DNA from: Ophiosphaerella korrae
Lineage: Eukaryota; Ascomycota; Dothideomycetes; Pleosporales; Phaeosphaeriaceae
DNA: 11,066 nucleotides
Direction of reading: 5' to 3'
Assembly: GCA_028456385.1 (NCBI GenBank)
Contig: JALNQF010000916.1
Coordinates: 1 to 11,066, forward strand
Below the pieces are notes generated by a model. That model saw nothing but the letters and a program-made list of their open reading frames with translations. It was not told the DNA's origin and searched no databases. Position numbers and translations under genes: made by a program. This document shows positions 1 through 8,400 of this stretch, piece by piece (the stretch's first letter is position 1; each line of letters begins with the position of its first letter).

Positions 1-90
1 ATATTAGTAAGTTTACAACTTACTAATATTGCAAACTTACTAATATTGCGAACTTACTAATATATTAGTAAGTTTACAACTTACTAATAT
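1..90. repeat. Palindromic/direct 13-mer array, possible transposon end
   Basis: A 13-mer (AACTTACTAATAT) occurs forward at 17-29, 34-46, 51-63 and 78-90, and reverse-complemented at 1-13 and 62-74. This gives two identical 29-bp palindromes (1-29 and 62-90, each 13-bp arms around TAC), joined by two direct copies spaced 17 bp apart. Such arrays fit terminal or subterminal repeats of a Tc1/mariner-type DNA transposon, and a Tc1/mariner relic lies just downstream. I could not find a matching copy on that relic's far side, so ownership is inference. The block begins at the window edge and may continue leftwards. Confidence 0.7.
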
Positions 91-121
91 TTAACTATCT
101 TTCTACTTTTAGTTAGCGCTT

Positions 122-156
122 AGTAAGCTACTAGGTATATATACCTAGTACTTACT
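122..156. repeat. Near-perfect palindrome
   Basis: Bases 129-150 are a perfect 22-bp palindrome (11-bp arms). AGTAAG at 122-127 and CTTACT at 151-156 extend it, with one extra C at 128. The AGTAAG/CTTACT ends share sequence with the 13-mer array at 1-90. It can form a hairpin or cruciform. It probably belongs to the same transposon end, but no function can be shown. Confidence 0.6.
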
Positions 157-300
157 TAGATAGCTTTATCTACTATTTACTCTTTTTAGTCAATTGTTAA
201 AACTACCTTATTAAGTTATCTTGCGTGAAGTCTACCTTACAAGGAGGGAGTTACTACTAATATAGCTACTAAATAGCTGATAATTTCGGCTAAATTAGCT

Positions 301-1181
301 AAACCAAGGCTAAAGCACTCTAAGGAGCAACTAAAGTTAGTAGGAAAAGAAGGATTTAGTCTAGAAAAGATTATGTTTTTAGATAAAAGCTCTATATAAA
401 GAGGGTATAGAGCTAGACAAGAGTATTATAGAAAAGTTAGCAAAATTAAGGCTAGACGTTAGTTAATTTCTACAACTAATAAAAGTAAGTTTAAAAAAAA
501 TCGTAGTAGACTATTTTATTGTATTTTTATCTACATTTTTTTTATTTAATTAGTTTTTTATAACTCTAATTCTAACGAAGTTATAGCTAGAGATATAACT
601 ATCTCAGTTTGGGGATCTATTTGGATAGGAGGACGATCCGAATTAATTATTATAAGGGACCCTATAAAGACTTCAACCTTTAATAATAAAAGATATATCT
701 AAGAGGTACTAAATATAGTAGTTAAAAAGCATATAAAACGCGGTTAGTTTTACTATCTCTTCTTACCCCTTTATCTATCTATATATATAACTATATATAT
801 ATATTAGTATTATTTTAGGTTTTTATATTAATTATGTATTTAGGATAGAGATTTTAACAAGATAATTATAAAATCTATAAAACTACCGCTATTAAGAGTT
901 AGTTTAAAAGAAATAAAGTTAAGCTTTATCCTTACCTTACCTATAGTCCGGATTTAAATCCAATTGAAAATGTATAGAGTCTACTTAAAGATAGGTTAAA
1001 TAAACGCCCTAGAAAGAGTTTAGGTGTAGGAATTAATTTAAAGAGTATAGAAGCTTTTAGGCTTGCTATAATAGAAGAGTAGAACGCTATAAGCTAGCAG
1101 CCTATAGATAATTGTATACTATCTTTACCTAGAAGGTAGGAGGCCGTTAGAATAGCTAAAGGCTATTAGACTAAGTATTAG
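301..1181 (+). pseudogene. RIP-degraded Tc1/mariner transposase (DD34E)
   Basis: This is the relic of a cut-and-paste transposase of the Tc1/mariner superfamily (DDE domain), which bound element ends and integrated at TA sites. Several segments are readable. A first catalytic Asp is at 382-384 (decayed FSDESS-like context). A SVWGSIWIGGRSEL-like stretch lies near 604-645. The FQQDN motif has its Asp at 861-863, with one Gln now TAA. The hallmark SPDLNPIENVW motif has its Glu at 966-968 and its Trp now TAG. Asp 861 and Glu 966 are separated by 34 codons, so the triad is DD34E. From 945 to the stop at 1179-1181 the frame is unbroken except for TAG at expected Trp positions. Between about 500-590 and 740-850 the frame shifts or is unreadable. 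No intact start was found, so the 5' limit is approximate. The gene is dead; RIP is the likely cause because all nonsense codons fit TG-to-TA or CA-to-TA changes. Confidence 0.88.
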
Positions 1182-1690
1182 TCGTATCTAATATTTATTT
1201 ATTAACTAAAATCAAAAAAAAACAAGTTTCTTTATAAGTATTAATATAGTAATACAATATATCTATAAAGCTAGTATATTCTACGTTTTATATAGGTAAT
1301 TATTATATATAAAATAGAGGAAAAAAGATACTAAAAATAAAAAGTTATAAGCCTTTTAACACAGCTAAAAAAGATACCCCTATTTTAGTAAGCTACTATA
1401 GCTAAGGTATGCTTACTATGCTACAGATTTTTATAGAAGCTAGAAGAACAAGATTTTCACTTCAAAAATATATATATTTTTTTAGTTATAGCTTTTATAT
1501 TAAAGAAGTTTTAATACTTTTAAAAACGTTAAAAAAACAAATACTCCTTATTTTTTAGACCCCTCTATATATATTTTCTAATTTTTATACGCTTCTTCTA
1601 TACTTATAACTAGTAAATATTTCTAAATAAATTACTATTATATAATTAGTTCCTCTATACTTTCTATACTATAGCTAATATAACTTTATT
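1182..1690. other. AT-rich stretch without recognisable gene
   Basis: This interval contains A/T homopolymers and a little residual CA/TG. Reading frames stay open only because TGA is scarce. I see no transposase, gag or pol motif and no clear copy of the 1-90 repeat that would close the Tc1 element. It is probably the 3' end of that element plus the distal part of the minus-strand gypsy relic. Confidence 0.5.
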
Positions 1691-3290
1691 TATTAAATTA
1701 GGTAAACTCTATACTTTTTAACTTAACTTATTCTTTATTATTTACTAGTTCTTTAGTAGTAAACTAAGTAGTCTCTTTATTACTTCCTCTTTCCTAAGTA
1801 GTAAATAAAAGAGTTAAGAGTTCTTCTCTTTTTAAGTCTTCTATTAGTAGATCTCTTATATCTTTTATTTCTTTAAGCTAATCTTAAGTTTTCTCTTTTA
1901 TTACTACTACTCTTTATTTCTCTTATAGAAACTAACCTACTTTTTACTTACTTAAAAAGTATATATAGTAGTTATTATTATAATAAAAGGTCTAATTAAG
2001 TATTATATACTATAATTCTTTACTTACTACTACTTTTTCTAAAGTTTAGCCTTCTCTTCCTATACTTTCTTTTTATCTTTCGTTGTCTTTAATTAAGCTT
2101 CTTTTACTTAGTTCTTTTCTTTATAGTCTTTTTTAAACTATTCTAGTTTTTTATATTTATAGTATATAGTATCTTTTTTTTAACCTATAATCTTTTACGT
2201 AGTAGCTTTTCTTACTATAAGTAAAGTATATAAGGTCTTTATTTTTATTTTTTCTATTCTTATTAGCGTCTAGTACGATAAGATCTTTACTATTATAGCT
2301 ACTTAGTAGTCTTCTAGACTTATTTATTCTCTATTCTTAGAAGTTATTATTAACTTATATTACTTATCTCTTTAAAGCTTCTTATATCCTTAGTTTCTCT
2401 ATCTAGATTAACTTATATTAGATACTTAGTTTTAGTCCTTATTTAAATCTTACTATTAAAGATAGCTTATTCTAGTCTATATTCTATAATAGTTATTTAA
2501 ACTATAATATATATTCTAAGATACTCTTATATTATCTTAGCTTCTTAAGCTATTCTTCTACTTATTAGGTAACATTAATATCTTTAAGAGCTACTCTTAT
2601 TTATCGTGTAAAGTATTTATAACTTCTAAAGATAGCTATAGTTTTAACTTTTCTTATTCTTAGAGTATATAATTAATAGTCTATCTAAAAGAGTTTAAAC
2701 TACTTTATTATACCTTTTTTAAAGTATATTCCTATATATATAACTTTCTTTTCCTCTATATTAAAGTGTATTACCTATATATCTATCTAAAGGAGTATAG
2801 CTACTAGGAAAAGTCTTAGTTTTTTCTTTATTCTATTAAACTTCTTAAGTTTAAGTAGCTTAAGTAGCTTCTTTATTATACTTAGCTCTAGTTATTTAGT
2901 AACTACTTCTATTTAGTCTTATCCTACTATAATAGCTTTAATTTAAGCCTTGTTCTACTTAATATATTCTTATTGTTCTACGTTCTACTTCGTTAGAATA
3001 TTAATAATATTTTATATATTCTCTCTATTACTAATTAGATTATTTAGGTTTATCTTAACTACTACCTAGTTAGTATTATCTAACTTATAGCTACTTAGAG
3101 GTACTTTACCTACTCTTTTAGGTATACTTTCTACTATCGTGTTAGCTTAGACTATACGCTACTTACACTTTACTTCTCTTAATAACTAGATTAGTAAGGT
3201 ATAATAGGCCTCTAAGTTATTAACTACCTAGAGTCCTAGAACAAAGTAGTTTAGTAGATTAAAAGTTAATAACTAAAGTATGTATTATAA
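1690..3290 (-). pseudogene. RIP-degraded Ty3/gypsy-type Gag
   Basis: Read on the minus strand, this is a long frame broken only by TAG/TAA, mostly at likely Trp/Gln sites. It resembles the Gag of fungal gypsy retrotransposons, which forms the virus-like particle and packages element RNA. The order is: an N-terminal stretch (about 3240-2950); a retrotransposon-gag core at about 2850-2350 with a YFTRWI-like segment, a (W)LKKLR.YKS..EY segment and an FKWLLWNIDWN-like segment; a basic Lys/Asn linker; and a zinc knuckle at 2228-2187. The knuckle has the spacing CX2CX4HX4C, but all three Cys codons are now TAC/TAT (Tyr), the His codon is TAC, and a Gly is Ser. Every one of these is a G-to-A or C-to-T change. 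Further downstream (about 2000-1920) is a segment resembling the post-knuckle region of fungal gypsy Gag. No protease, RT or integrase was recognised, so the element is truncated or hidden by decay. End coordinates are approximate. Confidence 0.78.
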
Positions 3291-3437
3291 TTATATAATA
3301 AACTATAAATAATAGAATAATTCCTAATAAGCGATATTAAAGTATTATCGTTCTTAGTTAGAGATTAGATTACTAATACTATCCTAATAATGCGTATTAC
3401 TACTAACTATATACCTTCTATTTTCTACTAGCTTTAT

Positions 3438-3525
3438 AGCTTTATCTATACTAAGCCTATAAAGTAGTAAAGCTACTTTATAGCTTTATAACTACTAAGC
3501 CTTACAAAGTAATAAAGTTATTACG
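3438..3525. repeat. Degenerate tandem duplication, unit about 44 bp
   Basis: Two adjacent copies (3438-3481 and about 3482-3525) both begin AGCTTTAT and share an ACTAAGCC core followed by an AAAGTA.TAAAG block, with scattered RIP-type differences and a one-base offset. They lie just upstream (minus-strand sense) of the gypsy Gag relic, where a 5' untranslated region or LTR would be expected. No function can be assigned. Confidence 0.5.
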
Positions 3526-3596
3526 TATCTTAATTATAGTTAACTTCTAATTAAACTTATTATCTTATAGGTTATATACGTTGTTATCTTCTATTA

Positions 3597-4045
3597 TAGG
3601 GCTAATTAGTTCTATCTAGTTCTCTTCTATTACTACTATAACAAGACCCCTTATAGTAAGCAAAGAGTTAATAGTACTAAAAAGGCTCTTTTAAGAGCTT
3701 ATACTAGACCTAGAAGCTACTTAGACTATTTTCTATAATAATTAGTAAATAATTAGACTTATTATAGGTAAAAATAAGAGAGTAATAAGGCGCTTATGTT
3801 ACGTAGATATATAGAATATGTAGCTAAGACAAGAGTACGCTAGAGGATTATTTTAAGTCTCTTATATGCTAATAAGTAAGATGCTAGTAGATAGCCTAAA
3901 AAAGCACCTTCTAGAGCAGTAATTTGAGAGATTTAAAGCTTACCTTAACCTTAAGAATATGCGAGCCAAGCCTAAGTCACAAGAATTACAAGAGCAGGTT
4001 ACATAGGGTGTAAAGGAGTATTTAAATTAAAATGCTGAAGCGTAG
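3597..4045 (+). pseudogene. RIP-degraded Ty1/copia Pol C-terminus (RNase H)
   Basis: One plus-strand frame gives the C-terminal end of a copia-type polyprotein, the RNase H that degrades the RNA strand during reverse transcription. Recognisable parts are a decayed SKELIWLKRLF-like helix at about 3658-3692; the RNase H active-site context (decayed FCDNQQ, with Cys to Tyr, Asp to Asn and both Gln to stop) at 3731-3748; a HVDI.N.WLRQEYARG-like segment at about 3800-3845; and the ADGLTK-like motif at 3887-3904, followed by a LEQQFERFKAYLNL-like helix. Upstream RT and integrase are absent; the frame abuts the opposite-strand gypsy relic, so the element was cut by insertion or rearrangement. RIP-type decay fades after about 3960, where CAA and CAG codons survive. 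In-frame stops at 4006, 4028 and 4043 may be mutations or include the natural stop. The same frame runs on into the Ala/Gly-rich stretch at 4085-4504. Confidence 0.82.
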
Positions 4046-4080
4046 AGCCGAAGCTCAAAGCCAAGCTCAAAACAGGGTCT

Positions 4081-4504
4081 CTATTTGAACATAAGATTAA
4101 CAAACTCACCGAGGAGCGCCTTTGCGCGCAGACGACGCGCAAAGACCTCCTCGGCTCGAGAGTTACTAGCTAGTATAGCAGCAACTGCCCCTATCATAAC
4201 GGCGGCCTTAGCGAGCGCAGCAGCAGCGAGATCTCGAGCGGAGGCGGGAGCGGCGGTGGCAGCGGCAGCGGCAGCGGGCACAGGCGCGGGCACAGGCGCG
4301 GGCACGGGCGCAGGCGGGGGCGGGGGCGGCAGAGGAGTCCGAGGACCTAGAGTCTCCTCCACGACCTCGCCGAGCAGCACACGGAAAGTCTTTCAGAGAG
4401 CCTTGAGCTCCCTCTCAGGAGCCTCACGGGCGCGGGCGGCGACGAGGGCGATGGCGGCACGGCGAGCGATCACGGGGCTACAATACAACCGTAGCTACCA
4501 GTAG
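4081..4504. other. GC-rich low-complexity block with overlapping ORFs
   Basis: Both strands are open here. The minus strand (4380-4081, first codon GTG) encodes a Pro/Ala-rich 99-residue stretch: six Pro in a row and PVPA repeats in the first half, and an amphipathic Arg/Ala/Glu-rich end. The plus strand (4085-4504, first codon TTG) encodes an Ala/Gly-rich 139-residue stretch that is in frame with the copia relic upstream. Neither has an ATG start or a recognised domain. Openness on both strands is expected from high GC and few A/T-rich stop codons. The minus-strand frame extends upstream across a single TGA near 4400, so it could be a decayed exon. I do not call either a gene. Confidence 0.45.
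4274..4327. repeat. 12-bp GC minisatellite and G-quadruplex motif
   Basis: Three tandem 12-bp units (GCGGGCACAGGC, with one change in the third) occupy 4274-4309 and are followed by G5 runs at 4316-4320 and 4322-4326. Bases 4300-4326 satisfy the G3+N1-7 consensus: GGG, loop of 3, GGG, loop of 7, G5, loop of 1, G5. A four-stranded structure on the plus strand is therefore possible. The repeat encodes GTGA units on plus and PVPA units on minus. Confidence 0.75.
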
Positions 4505-4716
4505 TACAGCGTGCACAACGGAGGCAGGGCTCCTCACGGAGAGCACCCACAACCACCTCGGGAGAGGAGGCACGAGAGGGCGGCGGCGAGGGCGTGCGCA
4601 GCACCGGAGTTTTATCATCTCCCACTCATTCCTGAGCTCGCATCTCGCAACAGCTAGTATCGGTCGTTGAGCTGTCTGCGGCGAGTAGGTGACATGCCGC
4701 CTCATCTCATCTCTGT

Positions 4717-4768
4717 GGGCACTGGTTGAGCACTGGTTGGGCACTGGTTGGGCACTGGTTGGGCACTA
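4717..4768. repeat. 11-bp tandem repeat, about 4.7 units
   Basis: The unit GGGCACTGGTT starts at 4717, 4728 (GAG variant), 4739 and 4750, with a partial copy at 4761-4768. It is followed directly by a near-palindrome (CTAGCGGGCCGCTAG). Near identity of the units suggests recent slippage. It lies in an apparently non-coding stretch. Confidence 0.85.
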
Positions 4769-4783
4769 GCGGGCCGCTAGCAA

Positions 4784-4807
4784 GGCGCCTACGGCGCCTA
4801 CAGCGCC
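4784..4807. repeat. 9-bp tandem repeat
   Basis: Two perfect copies of GGCGCCTAC (4784-4792 and 4793-4801) are followed by a partial AGCGCC. This adjoins the 11-bp array, so the whole 4717-4807 stretch is a small repeat cluster. Confidence 0.7.
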
Positions 4808-5434
4808 ACGCGCACGGTTCAGGAATAGACTTTTGAAAGTCACCTCCGTGCAGACGCTGGGAATATTAACGGTTAAGAGGGCGTGCAACTAACTGCACAG
4901 AAACGAGTTTGGCGCCCTTAGTGGTGGGAAGAATAGAAGAAAATGTGCGTCAATAAGAAGTGATCAACCTCAAAAGACGCTGTGGGCAGTGGATAGAACA
5001 GGACATAATTCGCGCACATGTAAGAATGAAACGGAGGTGGTATATCGTGATTTTGGTGGGCCTCGGTAAAGTAACCAATTTACCCGTGTGCTCAACTCGT
5101 CGGTGGAGTACGTTCATACGGAAATGCGCCAACACGGCGTTCCTGTGGAAGATATGCATCAGTCAATTAATTTACATGTATGGATGGCTTGGTGAGGGCA
5201 AAGGGAGCGGGAGTAAGATTGCTCCGAGGGCCATAAGCTTGAAGGGCCTTGCCTCCTTTTTGCATACGTGGGTGGTCGCGCCCAGCCCCACCCTAAACGC
5301 GCAATTGCTCGTATAAACAGCGTTCATCCATCCCATAGGAGAAAGTGCATGAGCCAGAGCAGGATCCCACGCACCGCTCTTCAAGTGCCCTTTCATTTGC
5401 TCTCAAGACCTGACAAATCGTATCAAGTCAAAAA
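4808..5434. other. Upstream region of the NLR gene
   Basis: Base composition is ordinary. A 118-codon plus-strand frame (4960-5316) and several shorter ones have no recognisable domain, and they overlap comparable frames on the other strand, so I treat them as chance. No transposon sequence is recognised. The stretch should contain the promoter and 5' untranslated region of the NLR gene that starts at 5435. Confidence 0.5.
5312..5317 (+). promoter_or_regulatory. Candidate TATA box
   Basis: TATAAA lies 118 bp before the NLR start codon, in a GC-moderate stretch, at a plausible distance for a short leader. Many fungal promoters lack TATA boxes, so this is only suggestive. Confidence 0.35.
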
Positions 5435-8400
5435 ATGCGCCTTTTGCGAATAAACAACGATGGAAGCCTCAGCCTGATCCGCTTTGTTGAGCGCGACGTT
5501 CCCAATTACGCAACCCTGTCCCACACTTGGCGTAGTCATCACGAGGCCACGTTTCATGACGTCATTAGTTGTACAACAACTAAATCTATCACAAGCAGTC
5601 CGGCCTTCGACAAACTCATTTTCTGTGGTGAGCAGGTGAGAAAGGACAGACTGCAATACTTCTGGGTTGATACCTGCTGCATCGATAAGTCAAGCAGCGC
5701 TGAACTGAGCGAGGCCATCAATTCCATGTTTAACTGGTACCAACGCTCGACTAAATGCTACGTGCTTCTTACCGACGTCTCTATACACTTGGAAAATAAC
5801 GATCCAAACTATCGAGACTCACAACTACGACAGAGCCGGTGGTTCGCCCGAGGCTGGACTCTTCAAGAGCTTCTTGCTCCTCCTTCAGTTGAATTCTTTT
5901 CCCGGGAAGGAAAACTGCTTGGTTCTAAGAAATCGTTGGAAAAACAGATTTCCGAAATTACGGGAATCCCCATCTCTGCTCTAAGAGGAACTCCTCTTTC
6001 TTACTTTACTATTGACGAGAGGATGTCTTGGAGGACAAATAGAGAGACCACATTCGAGGAAGATAGGGTGTATTCTCTGCTTGGCATTTTCGACGTCCAC
6101 ATGCCGGCAATTTATGGTGAAGGAGAAAGCCACGCGCTTCGTCGCCTCCAATCTGAGATCGAGATGCGTTCGAGAAACCCCATTATGAACATGAATCCAG
6201 ATCTCCAGCACCCAGTCAATCAGTGGATTGTGCCGTTTGAAAGGAATATTCGTTTCACCGGTCGTGAGTCTGAGCTTGCCGAACTTCAAAACATGCTCTT
6301 CACCAACAATCAATTCACAAAAGCCGCAGTCTCTGGGCTTGGAGGAGTGGGAAAGACGCAGCTTGTGTTGGAGTTCCTCTATCGGCTGAGGGAGAAGCAT
6401 GAGGATTACTCAGTCATTTGGATTCAAGCTACTAGCATGGAGAGTTTGGATCAAGGGTATCATGCTGTTGCTCGGCAGTTTGGAATTCGAAGTCTTGGGG
6501 GTGAGGATGCGGACATTAAAAAAGTTGTGCAGGACTTCCTAAATGGAGATAGCGCAGGCCATTGGGTCTTGGTCTTCGACAATGCCGACGATGTCAATAT
6601 GTGGATCGAGAAGCCGAAACCCGGAGCTCAGCAATCTGTCCGGTTAATCGACTATATTCCCCGGAACAAGAATGGACGGGTCATTTTCACGACGCGAGAC
6701 AGGAAGACCGGGGTGAAGCTCGCCCATCAGAATGTAATTGAAGTACCTCAGGTGACTGAAGAGACAGCTACACAGATGCTGCGGAACTTCCTAATCTACA
6801 AGGATCTTGTAGATTCCAGACCTGCGGATACGAAAGCGATGCTTGAATGGCTTACCTATCTCCCACTAGCTATCGCTCAGGCGGCCGCATACATCAACGA
6901 GACCGGGATTACCCTAGCGGATTATTTAGTGCTCGTGGGTTGCCAAGAGCAAGAGATTATCGAGCTCCTCGCCGAAGAATTCGAGGATGATGCAAGATAT
7001 TCCGACATGAAAAACCCAGTGGCCACGACCTGGCTGATCTCATTCCGACAGATCCAGCAACGCGATCCTCTTGCAGCAGAATACATGTTTTTCATGGCTT
7101 GCATTGACCATAAAGACGTCCCTCAGCTTCTCCTTCCGCCAGGACCATCGCAAAAGAAGGAGATGGATTCGATTGGAACACTAAGCGCTTACTCGTTCAT
7201 CACCAGGCGCTCAGAAGACTTGGCACTTGACTTGCATCGACTTGTGCACCTCACAGTTCGGAACTGGCTTCGGAACGAAGGAATGCTTGTTGAATGGACT
7301 CGCAAAGCCGTAGCGCGATTGGAAGAGGTGTTTCCGGACCATGAACACAGGAACAGGGCCATGTGGAGAATGTATCTTCCTCACGCACGTTATGTCTTGG
7401 AGTCGAACCTCGTTACAAAGGACGATGCTAGCAGGATCGACTTAGAATGGAAGATTGCAATGTGTTATTATAGCGACGGTCGGTTTGATGAGGCGGAGAC
7501 ATTTTTCCGGGAAGTTATGGAGTTTCGGACAAACGTGCTTGGAGCGGAGCATCCAGATACGCTAAAAAGCATTGCAAAGCTGGCTCTGACATACCATGCA
7601 CAAAGCCGGTTCCAAGAGTCCAAGACACTTGGGCTAAGGGCGATGGAGGCTCAGAAAAGAGTTCTCGGCGAAGAGGATCCTGAGACACTAGCTACTATGA
7701 GTCATCTGGCCATGACGTACAGCGATCTGTCGCAATGGAAGGAAGCAGAAGAGCTCGAGCTACAGGCAATGGAACTTCGAATGCGCGTTCTTGGCGGCGA
7801 ACACCCGGATACTCTCGTTGGCATGAGCAACTTGGTATATTTATACAACTGTCAAGGCTGGTGGAAGAAGGCCGAAGAGCTTGGCAAGCGGGTAATAAGA
7901 GCGCGCAAGAAGGTGCTCGGTGTTGAGCATCCCGACACTCTCCTCAGTATTGGTAACCTAGCACACACGTACAACAATCAGGGCCGGTATCAAGACGCTG
8001 AAGAGTTGCTCGTCCACGTAATGAACGTTCGTATAAGAGTTTTGGGGAAAAATCATCCGCATACGCTTAGTGGCATGAGCAATCTAGGAGTTACCTACCA
8101 TAACCAAGGTCGATTGGACGAGGCCAAAGCGCTCCAGGCGCAAGTAGTAGCGGCTCGCAAGGCCCTATTGGGCCCGGAGCACTTCTCCACTTTGACGAGT
8201 ATGGCTCATCTCTCATCAACATACCATAGTCAAGGTCAGTTGACCGAGGCAGAGGAGCTTGGTTTGCAGGTGATGGAGTTGCGCAAAAAGGTACTAGGCC
8301 CAGAACATCATCATACATTGACCAGCATGACCAACCTTGCGTCGATTTATCTTGACAACGAGCAGCTGGGCAAGGCGGAGGAGCTTGGGTTGCAAGTATT

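Larger units (their letters stand above)
1..3960. other. Left RIP-mutated AT-rich tract
   Basis: This tract is extremely AT-rich, dominated by TA, with CA and TG scarce. It contains relics of three different transposon classes whose broken codons all fit C:G-to-T:A transitions in CpA/TpG context. That is the product of RIP, which mutates duplicated DNA before meiosis in Pezizomycotina. Composition returns to normal between about 3920 and 4050, inside the copia reading frame. Confidence 0.85.

Noticed and set aside
1182..3600. Possible mitochondrial or organellar DNA because of the extreme AT content
   Set aside because: No tRNA, rRNA or respiratory gene. The decayed nuclear transposon frames with TAG/TAA at Trp/Gln sites are explained by RIP, and the flanking genes are nuclear types.
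4478..4744. 88-codon minus-strand ORF with Trp/Val-rich C-terminus
   Set aside because: Arg/Pro-rich start, overlaps the GC-rich repeat block and the 11-bp minisatellite, no domain and no supporting signal.
4960..5316. 118-codon plus-strand ORF upstream of the NLR
   Set aside because: No recognisable domain, biased composition, overlaps frames of similar length on both strands, and ends just before the NLR promoter region. Chance ORF is the simpler reading.
5557..5564. TGACGTCA bZIP site
   Set aside because: It lies within the NLR coding sequence and encodes conserved-looking HET residues, so it is probably coincidental.
5981..6400. 139-codon minus-strand ORF inside the NLR
   Set aside because: Antisense shadow of the HET/NB-ARC coding sequence.
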